A DNA stretch of 37,706 bases from Pseudomonas sp. GM79 (lineage in GTDB: Bacteria; Pseudomonadota; Gammaproteobacteria; Pseudomonadales; Pseudomonadaceae): contig NZ_AKJE01000007.1 of assembly GCF_000282495.1 (NCBI RefSeq), forward strand, positions 1-37,706, given 5' to 3'. Positions 23,273 through 33,400 of the stretch are shown here, piece after piece. Each line of letters starts with the position of its first letter. The stretch's first letter is position 1. The translations under genes and the position numbers were made by a program. The notes below the pieces were generated by a model that made no database searches, was not told where the DNA came from, and saw only the letters and a list, made by a program, of their open reading frames with translations.

Positions 23273-24790
23273 TTAACGCAAGTGGATGGTGGTGTTCACG
23301 CCGTCGTTGACGCTGTTATCGTCGAACCAGCGCGCGGTGACGGTCTTGGTTTGAGTGTAGAACTGCACCACTTGCTTGCCATAAGGACCGAGGTCACCGA
23401 GCTTCGAACCACGGGAACCGGTGAAGCTGAAGAACGGTACCGGCACCGGAATCGGGATGTTGATGCCGACCTGGCCCACGTCGATTTCCGTCTGGAATTT
23501 ACGTGCCGCCGCACCGCTTTGGGTGAACAACCCTGTGCCGTTGCCAAATGGGTTGGCGTTGACCAGAGCGATGGCTTGATCGAGGGTATCGACTTCCAAT
23601 ACCACCAGCACCGGGCCGAAGATTTCCTGGGTGTAGATCTGCATCTCGGGAGTGACACCAGAGAACAGGGTCGGACCGACAAAGTTACCCTTCTCGTAGC
23701 CCGGAACGCTGATGTCGCGACCGTCCAGTTCGAGCTTGGCGCCCTCCTTGATGCCGCTCTCGATCAGATCGAGAATCCGCGCCTTGGCTCGCTTGGAAAT
23801 CACCGGGCCAACGTCAGTGCCCGGCTCGCTGCCGGCATTGACCTTGAGTTTCTGCGCCAGTGCTTTCAGGTCTGGCAGCCATTGCTTGGCCGCGCCCACC
23901 AGCACCACTACCGAGGTGGCCATGCAGCGTTGCCCCGCCGCACCGAAACCGGCGCCGACCAGCGCATTGAGCGCTTGCTCGCGATTGGCATCGGGCAGCA
24001 CAACGGCGTGGTTTTTGGCGCCCATCATCGATTGCACGCGTTTACCGTGTTTGCCGGCCAAGTCGTAGACGTGAGTGCCGACCGCGGTCGAACCGACGAA
24101 CGAAACAGCCTTGATGTCCTTGTGGGTGCAAAGCGCATCCACCACATCCTTGCCACCATGAACGACGTTGAGCACACCCGGCGGAATGCCGGCCTCGATG
24201 GCCAGTTCCACCAACAACATGGTCGACATCGGGTCCTGTTCGGACGGCTTGAGCACGAAGGTGTTGCCGCAGGCGATGGCCATCGGGAACATCCACAGCG
24301 GAATCATCGCCGGGAAGTTGAACGGAGTAATGCCAGCGCAGACGCCGATCGGTTGGCGCAGGGTGTAGGTGTCGACACCACCAGCGACGTTCTCGGCGAA
24401 CTCGCCCATCTGCAGGCTGCCAATGGAGCAGGCATGTTCGACCACTTCCAGGCCACGGAAGATGTCGCCTTCGGCATCGGCGATGGTTTTGCCCTGCTCA
24501 TTGCTGAGCACTACGGCAATACGCTTGGAGTGTTCGCGAATCAACGCCTGAAGCTTGAGCATGATGCGCATCCGCGCGCCGATCGGCGTCAGCTTCCAGG
24601 TCTGGAAGGCGCGATGGGCGGCGCTGATGGCGGCATCGACTTCGGCGGCTGTGGCGAATGGGACTTTGGCCAACACTTGTTGGGTCGCCGGGTTGACGAT
24701 GTCGTGCCATTCGGTGGTCTGGGATTCGACCCACTCGCCATCGATCAACAGCTTGACCTTTTGCACGGTGGTTTCTAGCGATGCGTTCAT
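23273..24790 (-). CDS. mmsA: CoA-acylating methylmalonate-semialdehyde dehydrogenase
   Basis: 505 residues, the standard length. It converts methylmalonate semialdehyde plus CoA and NAD to propionyl-CoA in valine catabolism. Visible are [24 protein letters not shown] (153-176), [10 protein letters not shown] (178-187), the nucleotide-binding [11 protein letters not shown] (232-242) and the catalytic Cys289 in [11 protein letters not shown]. This branch of the aldehyde dehydrogenases lacks the usual general-base Glu, consistent with CoA acylation. GGAG sits 6 bases before the ATG. Transcription starts from the 119-base divergent region shared with the LysR gene at 24910. Confidence 0.96.
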   Translation of the reverse strand: MNASLETTVQKVKLLIDGEWVESQTTEWHDIVNPATQQVLAKVPFATAAEVDAAISAAHRAFQTWKLTPIGARMRIMLKLQALIREHSKRIAVVLSNEQGKTIADAEGDIFRGLEVVEHACSIGSLQMGEFAENVAGGVDTYTLRQPIGVCAGITPFNFPAMIPLWMFPMAIACGNTFVLKPSEQDPMSTMLLVELAIEAGIPPGVLNVVHGGKDVVDALCTHKDIKAVSFVGSTAVGTHVYDLAGKHGKRVQSMMGAKNHAVVLPDANREQALNALVGAGFGAAGQRCMATSVVVLVGAAKQWLPDLKALAQKLKVNAGSEPGTDVGPVISKRAKARILDLIESGIKEGAKLELDGRDISVPGYEKGNFVGPTLFSGVTPEMQIYTQEIFGPVLVVLEVDTLDQAIALVNANPFGNGTGLFTQSGAAARKFQTEIDVGQVGINIPIPVPVPFFSFTGSRGSKLGDLGPYGKQVVQFYTQTKTVTARWFDDNSVNDGVNTTIHLR

Positions 24791-24836
24791 ATTGGTCTCC
24801 GGACGTTGTTCTTATTTAGAGAGCGATCTTTGGAGC

Positions 24837-24857
24837 CAAGGCGAGAAAGTCGCCTTG
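24837..24857. promoter_or_regulatory. Dyad in the mmsA-LysR divergent promoter region
   Basis: CAAGGCGA (24837-24844) and TCGCCTTG (24850-24857) are perfect 8-base inverted arms with a 5-base spacer. It is centred between two divergent genes, a likely operator for the LysR protein; no experimental site is known to me. Confidence 0.5.
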
Positions 24858-24909
24858 AGATGAGGCGTGTGTCACGAATTGGTTATCGGACTGTTTTTGG
24901 AGTATAGAT

Positions 24910-25899
24910 GTGCAAACTTCTAATAAGAACGCACATAAAAGCCGGTCCATCATGCAAAAAAACATCACGTCTTTAGGCTCGTTGAACTGGGATGACCTCA
25001 AGTTTTTCCTCGAGGTTGCCCGCACTCGCAAGGCCAGTACCGCAGCCAAGCGCCTGGCGGTGGACTACACCACCGTGTCGCGACGCATCAGTTCGCTGGA
25101 AGCCTCGTTGGGCACGTTGCTGTTCGAAAAGTCCCGCACCAGCGGTTTCGTCCTGACTGCCGAAGGCCAGCGGCTGCTGGGTTACGCCGAGTCGATCGAA
25201 AGCACTCTGCACATGGCCTGCGAGCAGGTTTCGGGCTCCGGCGTGGCGTTGTCCGGGCATGTGCGCATGGGCTGCACCGAAGGGTTCGGCAGTTTTTTCA
25301 TCACTCCGCAGCTTAGCCATTTCGTCGACGCCTACCCGGCGATCTCGGTGGACATCCTGCCGCTGCCGCACTTCATCAGCCTGTCCAAGCGCGAGGCAGA
25401 CATCGTCATCGCACTGGAGCGACCGGAACATGGCCCGTATGTCTGCTGCAAACTCTGCGACTACCGACTGCAGCTGTATGCGACCCAGGATTATCTGGAC
25501 AAGCACCCACCGATCCGCCGCCCGGCAGACTTGGGCAAGCATCAATTCATCAGTTATGTGGACGATCTGGCGTTCAGCTCGGAGCTGCTGTACCTGGCGA
25601 ATGTGTTGCCCGGTGCCAGTGCCAATCTGCGCAGCACCAGCGTGATCGCGCAGTTCGTAGCGGCGCAGCAAGGACGGTCACTGGCGATTCTGCCCTGCTT
25701 CCTGGCGGCTCAGGATCCGCGATTGCTGCCGGTGTTGCCGCAAGAGATCACCATTACCCGGCAGTTCTGGATGTACTGCCGGGAGGACCTGCGCAAGCTC
25801 AAGCGGATCACCCTATTGTGGGATTACATCCGTGGGGTCACCGAGCAGAATCAAGCGCTGTTGATGGGGGAAAGTCGGGAGATGTTGTTCGCCGATTAA
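24910..25899 (+). CDS. LysR-family regulator, probable regulator of mmsAB
   Basis: 329 residues from a GTG at 24910 with GGAG (24899-24902) at spacing 7. An ATG at 24952 would shorten it by 14 residues but lacks a ribosome binding site. The winged helix-turn-helix is at about residues 23-82 (WDDLKFFLEVARTRKASTAAKRL, then DYTTVSRRISSLEASLGTLLFEK), and the effector domain follows from about residue 110 (GHVRMGCTEGFGSFFITPQL). The divergent arrangement with mmsA suggests it activates or represses valine catabolism in response to an intermediate. In P. aeruginosa the mmsAB regulator MmsR is an AraC-type protein, so this is a different type of control. The last four bases overlap yfiB, tail to tail. 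Confidence 0.87.
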   Translation: MQTSNKNAHKSRSIMQKNITSLGSLNWDDLKFFLEVARTRKASTAAKRLAVDYTTVSRRISSLEASLGTLLFEKSRTSGFVLTAEGQRLLGYAESIESTLHMACEQVSGSGVALSGHVRMGCTEGFGSFFITPQLSHFVDAYPAISVDILPLPHFISLSKREADIVIALERPEHGPYVCCKLCDYRLQLYATQDYLDKHPPIRRPADLGKHQFISYVDDLAFSSELLYLANVLPGASANLRSTSVIAQFVAAQQGRSLAILPCFLAAQDPRLLPVLPQEITITRQFWMYCREDLRKLKRITLLWDYIRGVTEQNQALLMGESREMLFAD

Positions 25900-26405
25900 T
25901 CCGCGCTCACTACGATCGACACCCGACGGTTCTCGGTGCGTCCGACCGCGGTGTCGTTGGAAGCGACGGGCTTACTGCTGCCCAGGCCGCGCAGCTGGAT
26001 GTTTTCTTCTTTTATGCCGACTGCGGCCAACACCTTGCCGACGCTTTTTGCGCGACGCAGGGAGAGCTGTTCGTTATAGGACTCTTTGCCCGAGGCATCG
26101 GTGTGCCCATCGATCCTCACCCGCTCGATGCCCACACCCAACAACGCCTTGCCGATGCGCTCGACGATCTCGGTACTGGCAGGGTTCAGGCTCTCGACGT
26201 CACTGCTGAACAGCACCTTGTCCGACAGGCCATAGGCCCAGCCATCATCCGTCATTTCGAAACCTTGCTGCTTGAGCACAGCGATCTGCGCCGGGGTCAG
26301 GCCCTTTTGCGGTGCCGTCTGGCAACCGGTCAATGCCAGCAAGGCCAGCAACAGGGTGATCGTGAAAAGTCGTAGAGAACGCTGATTGAAGGTGAACACA
26401 GACAT
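25896..26405 (-). CDS. yfiB: OmpA-domain lipoprotein YfiB
   Basis: 169 residues. The signal peptide ends in the lipobox LALTGC, so it is anchored in the outer membrane. The C-terminal OmpA domain (about 55-165) has the peptidoglycan-binding pattern RVRIDGHTDASGKESYNEQLSLRRAKSVG and GRTENRRVSIVV. YfiB sequesters the periplasmic repressor YfiR when the envelope is stressed, releasing the diguanylate cyclase YfiN. Its start codon overlaps the yfiN stop by one base (TAATG), so the two are translationally coupled. It is the third gene of the yfiRNB operon. Confidence 0.93.
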   Translation of the reverse strand: MSVFTFNQRSLRLFTITLLLALLALTGCQTAPQKGLTPAQIAVLKQQGFEMTDDGWAYGLSDKVLFSSDVESLNPASTEIVERIGKALLGVGIERVRIDGHTDASGKESYNEQLSLRRAKSVGKVLAAVGIKEENIQLRGLGSSKPVASNDTAVGRTENRRVSIVVSAD

Positions 26406-27673
26406 TAGCTCCTGGTTTGAACATGGGCGACAGGGAGCTCCGACCCTGCCGTTTGCTGCGCGCCTCGGGAAAGGCGTTTGGCCTGGTACATCGCGGCGTC
26501 GGCAGCATCGAGCAACTCGCCCGGTGTGACCCCATGATCGGGGTACACGGCGATGCCAATACTGAGTGAAGTCAACACCTGGGTACTGCCCGGCAACTGG
26601 ATGGGTATTTCCATGCTGGCGATGATTTTGTCAGCAATCCGTTCGGCGTCTTCGGCCTTGTGCAGCGGTGTGAGCAGGATTGCAAACTCGTCGCCGCCCA
26701 GACGCGCGACCAAGTCCTCTTCACGCAGTTGCGCACGAACCCGGGTTGCCACGGCGACCAGCACCGCATCGCCGGCAGCATGGCCAAAGTTATCGTTGAT
26801 CTCCTTGAACCGGTCGCTGTCGAGAAACAGCACCGCCACTCGCTCATCCAATTTGCTGGCATTGCGCAAGGCACGCATCAGGCGGCCTTCGAAAAATGCC
26901 CGATTGGGCAGTCCGGTAAGGCTGTCATGGCTGGCTTGGTGGGCCAGGGTTTCGTTTTCGCTTTGCAGGTGGGTCTGCCAGGACTCGAGCTCATCGAGCA
27001 AGGCATTGAAGTCGTTGCCCAGGTTGTCGAGTTCGGCGATGTCGGCGGGCGGTACGCGCTGGTCAAAGGCTCGCTCGCTGCGAGCGGCGTGAGCCACGGC
27101 AGCCAAGCTGCGCAAAGGGCCGGTGATCCCCCGCAATTGCCGCCGCGCCAGATAGAGCGCAACCCAGGCACTGATGGCGGTACACAAGACGATTCCCATC
27201 AGACCGCTGAGCAAAAAGCGCATGAGACTGCCGCCGTGACCGATGAGCAGAATGCTGCCGATTTCCTGACCTTGATGCATGATCGGCATGCTGATGGGTT
27301 TTTCCAGAATCACCCGGGCGATCTGCACTTCAAGATCGGAGAGCAACCCCGTTTCCGGCCGTTGCCAACGTGCGAGTAACTCACCTTTCTCGTCCATCAC
27401 CTGTGCATCGGCCACTTCTTCGGTGGACGCGATCAATGCCAGCGCTTCGGTGGCGGCGACCTTATCGTTGAACACCACCGCGGCTTCCACGGTGTAGTTG
27501 ATCGAGCGGGCGATCAGATGCAGGTTGTGATCGGCATAAACCCGCAAGGCCAAAACCCCCAGCAGGGTCAACGAAACACTGGCCATGGCAACGCCCACCA
27601 GGGCGACGATCAAATGTCCACGGCCGATAACCGAACCCAGGGTCGGACGTATACGGGATTTGAATAGACTCAT
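26405..27673 (-). CDS. yfiN: Membrane diguanylate cyclase YfiN (TpbB)
   Basis: 422 residues. It makes cyclic di-GMP from GTP and so promotes biofilm and small-colony growth. Two membrane helices (about 19-45 and 150-178) flank a periplasmic sensor domain. A HAMP-like linker follows (about 178-232). The GGDEF domain starts near HDSLTGLPNRAFFEGRL (249-265) and carries GGDEF at 326-330. The inhibitory-site motif RxxD (REED, 317-320) is intact, so product feedback is expected. It overlaps yfiR by four bases (ATGA). YfiR in the periplasm represses it. Confidence 0.95.
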   Translation of the reverse strand: MSLFKSRIRPTLGSVIGRGHLIVALVGVAMASVSLTLLGVLALRVYADHNLHLIARSINYTVEAAVVFNDKVAATEALALIASTEEVADAQVMDEKGELLARWQRPETGLLSDLEVQIARVILEKPISMPIMHQGQEIGSILLIGHGGSLMRFLLSGLMGIVLCTAISAWVALYLARRQLRGITGPLRSLAAVAHAARSERAFDQRVPPADIAELDNLGNDFNALLDELESWQTHLQSENETLAHQASHDSLTGLPNRAFFEGRLMRALRNASKLDERVAVLFLDSDRFKEINDNFGHAAGDAVLVAVATRVRAQLREEDLVARLGGDEFAILLTPLHKAEDAERIADKIIASMEIPIQLPGSTQVLTSLSIGIAVYPDHGVTPGELLDAADAAMYQAKRLSRGAQQTAGSELPVAHVQTRS

Positions 27674-28245
27674 GGTGCCGCCGGCTTGCGGCGCGACAGT
27701 TGCAGCACACTGGGATGAATGCGCACACCGCTACGGGCGACCGAGTCGAGGTTGACCTCGAAGGATACTTGTTCATCTCCGACCCGAAGGCAGAACAGAC
27801 TGCCGACGGTGCATTGATCGCCGCCTTCGCTGATGCTCACCACTGGGCGCCCTGTCAGCGAGGCGAATAATCGACTGCGTTCGTCGCTGGTCAGCTTGCC
27901 GATGTACACCGCGTCGCATTCACCGGCAATGGCCGGGTTGTCGGCCAAAAGCCGTCGCACGGTGACAGGCCGACCAGTGGCCTGGGTAGTGCCCTTGACC
28001 AAATCGTCGGTGTACTCGGTAGGGCCAACCACGCACAGACGCAACTGTTGAGGCTCAACAGGCCACCGGGCATAACTGAGGATCCCGAGCACCACCTGAG
28101 TGACTGATCTGGCGCGCTGGTCGGCCTTGCTCACGGCAGTTTCCGGCTGAGCGAAGGCAACGCCCGTCAACAAACAGAGAAGGCCGGCAAGCAGCGCTCT
28201 CTTGCAACCAATAACGCGCTCTGTCGTCCAGACAGCCACCTTCAT
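27670..28245 (-). CDS. yfiR: Periplasmic repressor YfiR
   Basis: 191 residues from the ATG at 28245, which gives an N-terminal signal peptide (RALLAGLLCLLTGVAFAQP) and the usual length; the frame also extends 16 codons upstream. The mature protein has four cysteines (LCVVG, AGECDAVYIG, DQCTVGSLFCLRV), matching the two disulfides of YfiR that tie its activity to periplasmic redox state. It represses YfiN and is itself bound by YfiB. It is the first gene of the yfiRNB operon. Confidence 0.92.
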   Translation of the reverse strand: MKVAVWTTERVIGCKRALLAGLLCLLTGVAFAQPETAVSKADQRARSVTQVVLGILSYARWPVEPQQLRLCVVGPTEYTDDLVKGTTQATGRPVTVRRLLADNPAIAGECDAVYIGKLTSDERSRLFASLTGRPVVSISEGGDQCTVGSLFCLRVGDEQVSFEVNLDSVARSGVRIHPSVLQLSRRKPAAP

Positions 28246-28363
28246 GCAGGGATTCTCTTCGATCGCAACGAAATGATGCCGCAACGATAGCACAGCACCG
28301 AAACACCAGCGAGGCCACGTACCACGGCACTTCGGACAGATTCCGTCGTCTGGCGCCGCCCGT

Positions 28364-30472
28364 TCAGTGACTCCGCTCGATACCCTCTTCCAGCTCCAGC
28401 ATCAGCCCGCTCAAGCGCTTGACCTTGCGCCGCACGGCCTCTTCGAATACGCCGGCACGAGGCTCAATCAGGGTGAACCAGTGTTTGGCCCGGGTTATGC
28501 CGGTATAGATCAGTTCCTTGGTGAGCACAGGGTTCAGGGCATCCGGCAGAATCAGCGCCGTATGGGCAAATTCCGAGCCCTGGGATTTGTGTACGGTCAT
28601 GGCGTACACGGTGTCGACATCGTTGAGCCGACTTGGCAGGACGAAGCGCACACCGCCCTGGCCATCGTTGCGCGGGAAGGCCACACGCAGCACTTGCCGT
28701 CCCGCCTCGGCCCCCTCACGCTCCGGCAGCTTGAGGGCAATGCCGATATCGCCGTTCATCAAACCCAGGCCATAGTCGTTGCGGGTCATCAGTACGGGCC
28801 GACCTTCGTACCATTGGTGGTCGCTGTCGATCAACCGAGCCTTGAGCAGCGCGTCGGTCACTCGCTGATTCAAGCCTTCCACCCCCCAAGGCCCTTTGCG
28901 TACCGCGCACAACAGCTGGAAGGCGTCGAAAGCTTGCAGGACCACACGAGCCCAATGGGTCCAGCCTGGATCGTCGAGCGGGCTGTCGAGCGGTGGCCGC
29001 TGACTGCGCAAAAGACTCAGGTAATGCCGATAACCTTGCGGCCCCTCGCCATGGCCTTCGAGCAGTAAACGCTCCAGCGCCCGGTCCTGCTCACCCTTGA
29101 GGGGCAGGGAAAATACGTCGCCATGGCTTCCAGCCGCCAGTAACTTGCGGGCTTCCTCGGGTTGCTGCCGGTTGACCCAACGGGCCAACTGGCCAATGCC
29201 GCTGCCCTCACCGAAGCGCCGTGAGTGACGCAGCATCACCACTTGCTGAGCCAGGGGATGCGCTCCGTTGATGTCTTCGTGCAAATCGCTGGCACCAAGG
29301 TTTTCCCCGCTGACTGACTCCAGCCACTGGCATGTCTGCGGGCTGTACCAACCGGCTTCGGCATCACGGCACAGATCCCCCAGGACGGCACCGGCCTCTA
29401 CCGACGCCAGTTGATCCTTGTCACCGAGCAGTACCAGACGGGCATGGGCCGGCAATGCGTCGAGCAGATTGGCCATCATTTCCAGGTCGATCATCGAGGC
29501 TTCGTCCACCACCAATACATCCAGTGGCAAGCGATTGCCGGCGTGGTGCCGGAAATGTCGAGTGCCGGGACGACTGCCGAGCAAACGGTGCACGGTGGTC
29601 ACATCCGACGGGATTTTCTCCCGCACCGTTTCAGCAACCTCCAGGGTTTGAACCTGTTGGCTGATGGATTCGGTCAATCGTGCGGCAGCTTTGCCAGTGG
29701 GTGCCGCGAGACGAATGCGCAGTGGTTTCCCGGCCTCCACCGCTGGCGCTTGTAGCAATGCGAGCAAGCGCACGACCGTAGTGGTCTTGCCGGTCCCCGG
29801 GCCGCCGGTGACGATGCTGAATGCGCTACGGGTAGCCAGGGCGCAAGCGAGCTTCTGCCAGTCGATCACTTCATCAGGCCTGGCTGGGCCGAACAGGCCG
29901 GTCAGGCGTTGGGGCAAATCACTCGGTGTTGTTTCGTGTGCAGCCAGGCGCTGACGCAGGGCGTTATCAATGCGCCGTTCGTAAGCCCAGTAGCGGCGCA
30001 GGTACAGGCGTTTACCCGACAGCACCAACGGCCGATGCTGCGCGGCCTCACGCCCATCGACGGCCAGAGCCACCAGACGGCTGGACGCCAGGACCTTGCA
30101 CCAATGAGCCCCCTCCAGCGACTCAAGCAATTGCGACGGCAGCAACATCGCGCCACTTTGCAGATCACCTTCCGGCGGCAGCGACAGAGCGAAGTCCGGC
30201 TCTTTCAGCGTTTCGAACAGATCCAGGCAAACATGGCCGTGGCCCAATTGGTGACTGGTCAACGCGGCGGCCAGCAGCACCAGCGGATCATCGTCGGGGG
30301 CGAGTTCGTGGAGAAAGGCCACGAAGGCCTTGTCCAGCGCCCGCAGCCAACCGCGTTCGACCCAGCGCGTGAGCAGCAGCAACAAGTCATCTGCGCGACT
30401 CAGCGGGGCCAGGTCCGCCAGACTTTCGGCCGCCAACGGCGTGGGCAGCAAATCGGCGAAGGTGCGAGTCAT
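28364..30472 (-). CDS. recD: Exodeoxyribonuclease V alpha subunit, RecD helicase
   Basis: 702 residues. RecD is the 5'-to-3' helicase of RecBCD, which processes double-strand breaks for recombination. Walker A is GGPGTGKTTTVVRLL (223-237); Walker B is VLVVDEASMIDLEMMANLLD. Later helicase motifs include YAMTVHKSQGSEF and the C-terminal KELIYTGITRAK. The ATG overlaps the recB stop by four bases. A 118-base gap separates its stop from yfiR, with no clear terminator. Confidence 0.97.
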   Translation of the reverse strand: MTRTFADLLPTPLAAESLADLAPLSRADDLLLLLTRWVERGWLRALDKAFVAFLHELAPDDDPLVLLAAALTSHQLGHGHVCLDLFETLKEPDFALSLPPEGDLQSGAMLLPSQLLESLEGAHWCKVLASSRLVALAVDGREAAQHRPLVLSGKRLYLRRYWAYERRIDNALRQRLAAHETTPSDLPQRLTGLFGPARPDEVIDWQKLACALATRSAFSIVTGGPGTGKTTTVVRLLALLQAPAVEAGKPLRIRLAAPTGKAAARLTESISQQVQTLEVAETVREKIPSDVTTVHRLLGSRPGTRHFRHHAGNRLPLDVLVVDEASMIDLEMMANLLDALPAHARLVLLGDKDQLASVEAGAVLGDLCRDAEAGWYSPQTCQWLESVSGENLGASDLHEDINGAHPLAQQVVMLRHSRRFGEGSGIGQLARWVNRQQPEEARKLLAAGSHGDVFSLPLKGEQDRALERLLLEGHGEGPQGYRHYLSLLRSQRPPLDSPLDDPGWTHWARVVLQAFDAFQLLCAVRKGPWGVEGLNQRVTDALLKARLIDSDHQWYEGRPVLMTRNDYGLGLMNGDIGIALKLPEREGAEAGRQVLRVAFPRNDGQGGVRFVLPSRLNDVDTVYAMTVHKSQGSEFAHTALILPDALNPVLTKELIYTGITRAKHWFTLIEPRAGVFEEAVRRKVKRLSGLMLELEEGIERSH

Positions 30473-33400
30473 AGCAGTACTCCCTGTTCCCAGGCGGGTT
30501 CGGCCTTGGGCTCTGGCTTGCCCTGGAACAACCGGTCCAGACGCTCGATCAGCTCCCGTGGCGGACGGGCGAAATACACGCCCTGGCTGGCCGCTCGAGT
30601 ACCGCGAAGGAACAGGTACAACGCTCCACCGACATGCCGGTCGTAATCGTAATCGACCAGCCGCGCCTTGAGCTGGCGATGCAGGGCGAGCAGGTACAAC
30701 ACATATTGCAGGTCGTAACGATTATCCAGAATCGACTGCTCCATGGCCGGCACGGTATAGGCCGCGTCATCGACGCCCAGCCAATTGGATTTGTAGTCGG
30801 CGACGTAGTAACGACCGTCGTGCTCGAACGTCAGGTCGATGAAGCCTTTGAACATGCCATTGAGCAGCACCGGTTCGGCGGCCACCCTGGCCACGCCGTT
30901 GTGGGTGTATTGGCGCACCAGTTCATCGAGCTTGAGCACATCGACTTTATGACTGGCGAACCAGAATTCCATCTCGACCCGGTACTGGGTCAGTTGCTCG
31001 AACACCACCGGTGCCTGCCCGCCACCGATGTGCAGCGGGGATTTGAGCAAGTGCTGTAGCCAGTCACTCAACGTCGTGATCCAGCCTTCCCAGCCACGGC
31101 GATTGCAGCGGCGGGCGATGGCGTCTTCCACAGTTTGTGGGGCAGCGGCAAAACCTTCGTCGCCGGCCCACTCGAGCAATCCATGGAGAAAAGTGCCGGG
31201 GTTTGGCCCGCGAGGGAATCGATGGATATCAGCGCCGCCAGCAATCACTTCTCGCGGCGCTTGCGGATCGAGACGTTCGTCGTCAAAAAGCTTTTGTGCT
31301 TGCGGGCTCTCCGGCGCTTCGTCACTGCCCACGCTCAGACTGTCGCCAATGCGCAAGGCGCTGTAGGAGGCAATCCACCAGTTTTCGCTGGCCTTGCGCT
31401 TGGGTATCAGCGGCGCAAGCAAGGTCGCTTCATTGCGCGGCGGATGGTAATGCTCGGCGGTCGCTTCAGGCATCTCACCGTAGTTCAGCGCCGGGCAGTC
31501 TTGTTGCAAATCTTCCAGCCAACGCCGCAACCCTGCCGACTCGGCCAATGACGCACCACCGCCCAGCAGATAACCCAGCGCTGAAAGGTGCAACGTCGAA
31601 CCGTTGTTATTGCCGCGCTTGAGGTCAGTCACGCCGAGCCAGCAAGCATGTTGTGCCCGGGTCAGGGCGACATAGAGCAGCCGAAGATCCTCGGCCAAGC
31701 GCTCATCATCAGCCTGGGCGATCAACTCGGGCGTCGGCTTCAAGCTCACCTGAGCCTTGCCCGTCGCGTCGTGGTAATGCAATGGCAAACGGCTGCCGTC
31801 CACCGGTTTTGCCGAGCAAATGAACGGCAGAAACACCAACGGATATTCAAGCCCTTTGGATTTATGGATGGTCACAACCTTGACCAGTTGCTCGTCGCTT
31901 TCCAGGCGCAGGATCTGTTCTTCGCCAGCCTGACCGGACAATGCCAGATGCTCGGACAAGTGACGGATCAAGGCTTGCTCGCCATCAAGCTCGGCGGCGG
32001 CCTGCTGTAACAGCTCGGACAGGTGCAGCAGGTTGGTCAGTACCCGCTCGCCATCGTTGCGCGCGATCAACGCCTGGGGCAGTTGGAAGTCGTGCAGCAA
32101 ACGTCGCAGCATTGGCAGCACGCCCTGCTTGCGCCAGAGCTCGCGATAACCGCGGAACTGCATGACCCGTGTTTCCCAAGCCAGTTCGTCCTGATTCAGC
32201 CGTTCCAGTTCAGCCAGCGAAAGGTTCAGCGTGATGCAGGCCAGCGCGGCACGGAGGGGACGCTCGACATCCGGCTCGGCACACGCCTTGAGCCAGGTCA
32301 GCAGGTCATGGGCCTCCTGCGCGGCGAACACGGAGTCCTTGTCTGACAGGTAAACACTGCGCACGCCGCGGGCCGAAAGTTCGCCACGCACGGCCTGGGC
32401 CTCTTTGCCGTCGCGCACCAGAATTGCAATATCCGATGGCAGTAGACCTTTGAAGTCCTTACCGTCCTGGATGAAGCCAGCACAGCCTTGCTGACCGCCA
32501 TTGAGCAGCGCGGTGATTTCACTGGCGCAGGCGGCGGCCAATTGTTGCCGATACACCGCGCCAGACAGTGGCTGATCGGCCGACAGGTGCCAGATGTTCA
32601 GGGCCGGTACAACCTGACCATCAATCTGCAGGACTTCTTTGCGTCCCTGGGATTCGACGGGCAGGAACGGTACCGGGTTCTCTCCATTTTTCTCACGAAA
32701 CAGGAATGCTCCGCGCCCCTGCTCACGAGATTCGGCGCGCTCGAACACATGGTTTACCGCACTGACCATGCCATGACTGGAACGGAAGTTGGTGCCCAGG
32801 GTATGCAGGCGGCCAGTGGTGGCCTGGCGAGCGCGCAGGTAGGTATAGATGTCGGCTCCGCGGAAGGCATAGATCGCCTGCTTCGGGTCGCCGATCAGAA
32901 ACAGACCGGTTTCAGGATTGTTATCTTCGATGCGATAAATGCTCTCGAAGATTCGGTACTGCACTGGGTCGGTGTCCTGGAATTCGTCGATCAACGCGAC
33001 CGGGAACTGCTCGCGGATCAGTGTAGCCAGGCGCTCACCGCCTTCGGACTGCAAAGCCGCATCGAGGCGTAGCAGCATGTCATCGAAGCCCATTTCCGCG
33101 CGGCGACGCTTCTCTTCCTCGAACCGTGCACCGACCCAGCGAGCGGCGTGCTGCAGCACGGCGGCGTCGGGGGTCGGCAAACCATCGAGACTTGTCTTGA
33201 GACCGGCCATCGCATCGAGACCTGGATGACGGGGGGCTTCACCTTTCCAGGCTTCAGCCATGCCATCGGGAGTCAGACGAGTGAAGCCGGTGCCAATGTC
33301 CAGCTGCTCGAGAGACTCATCTTCGGCCCAGGCCCGAAGTTTCTCGAACCAGGGTTCGAAGTAGCGCGGCTGCATCTTGCGGCCATCGACGCTCTTGCTT

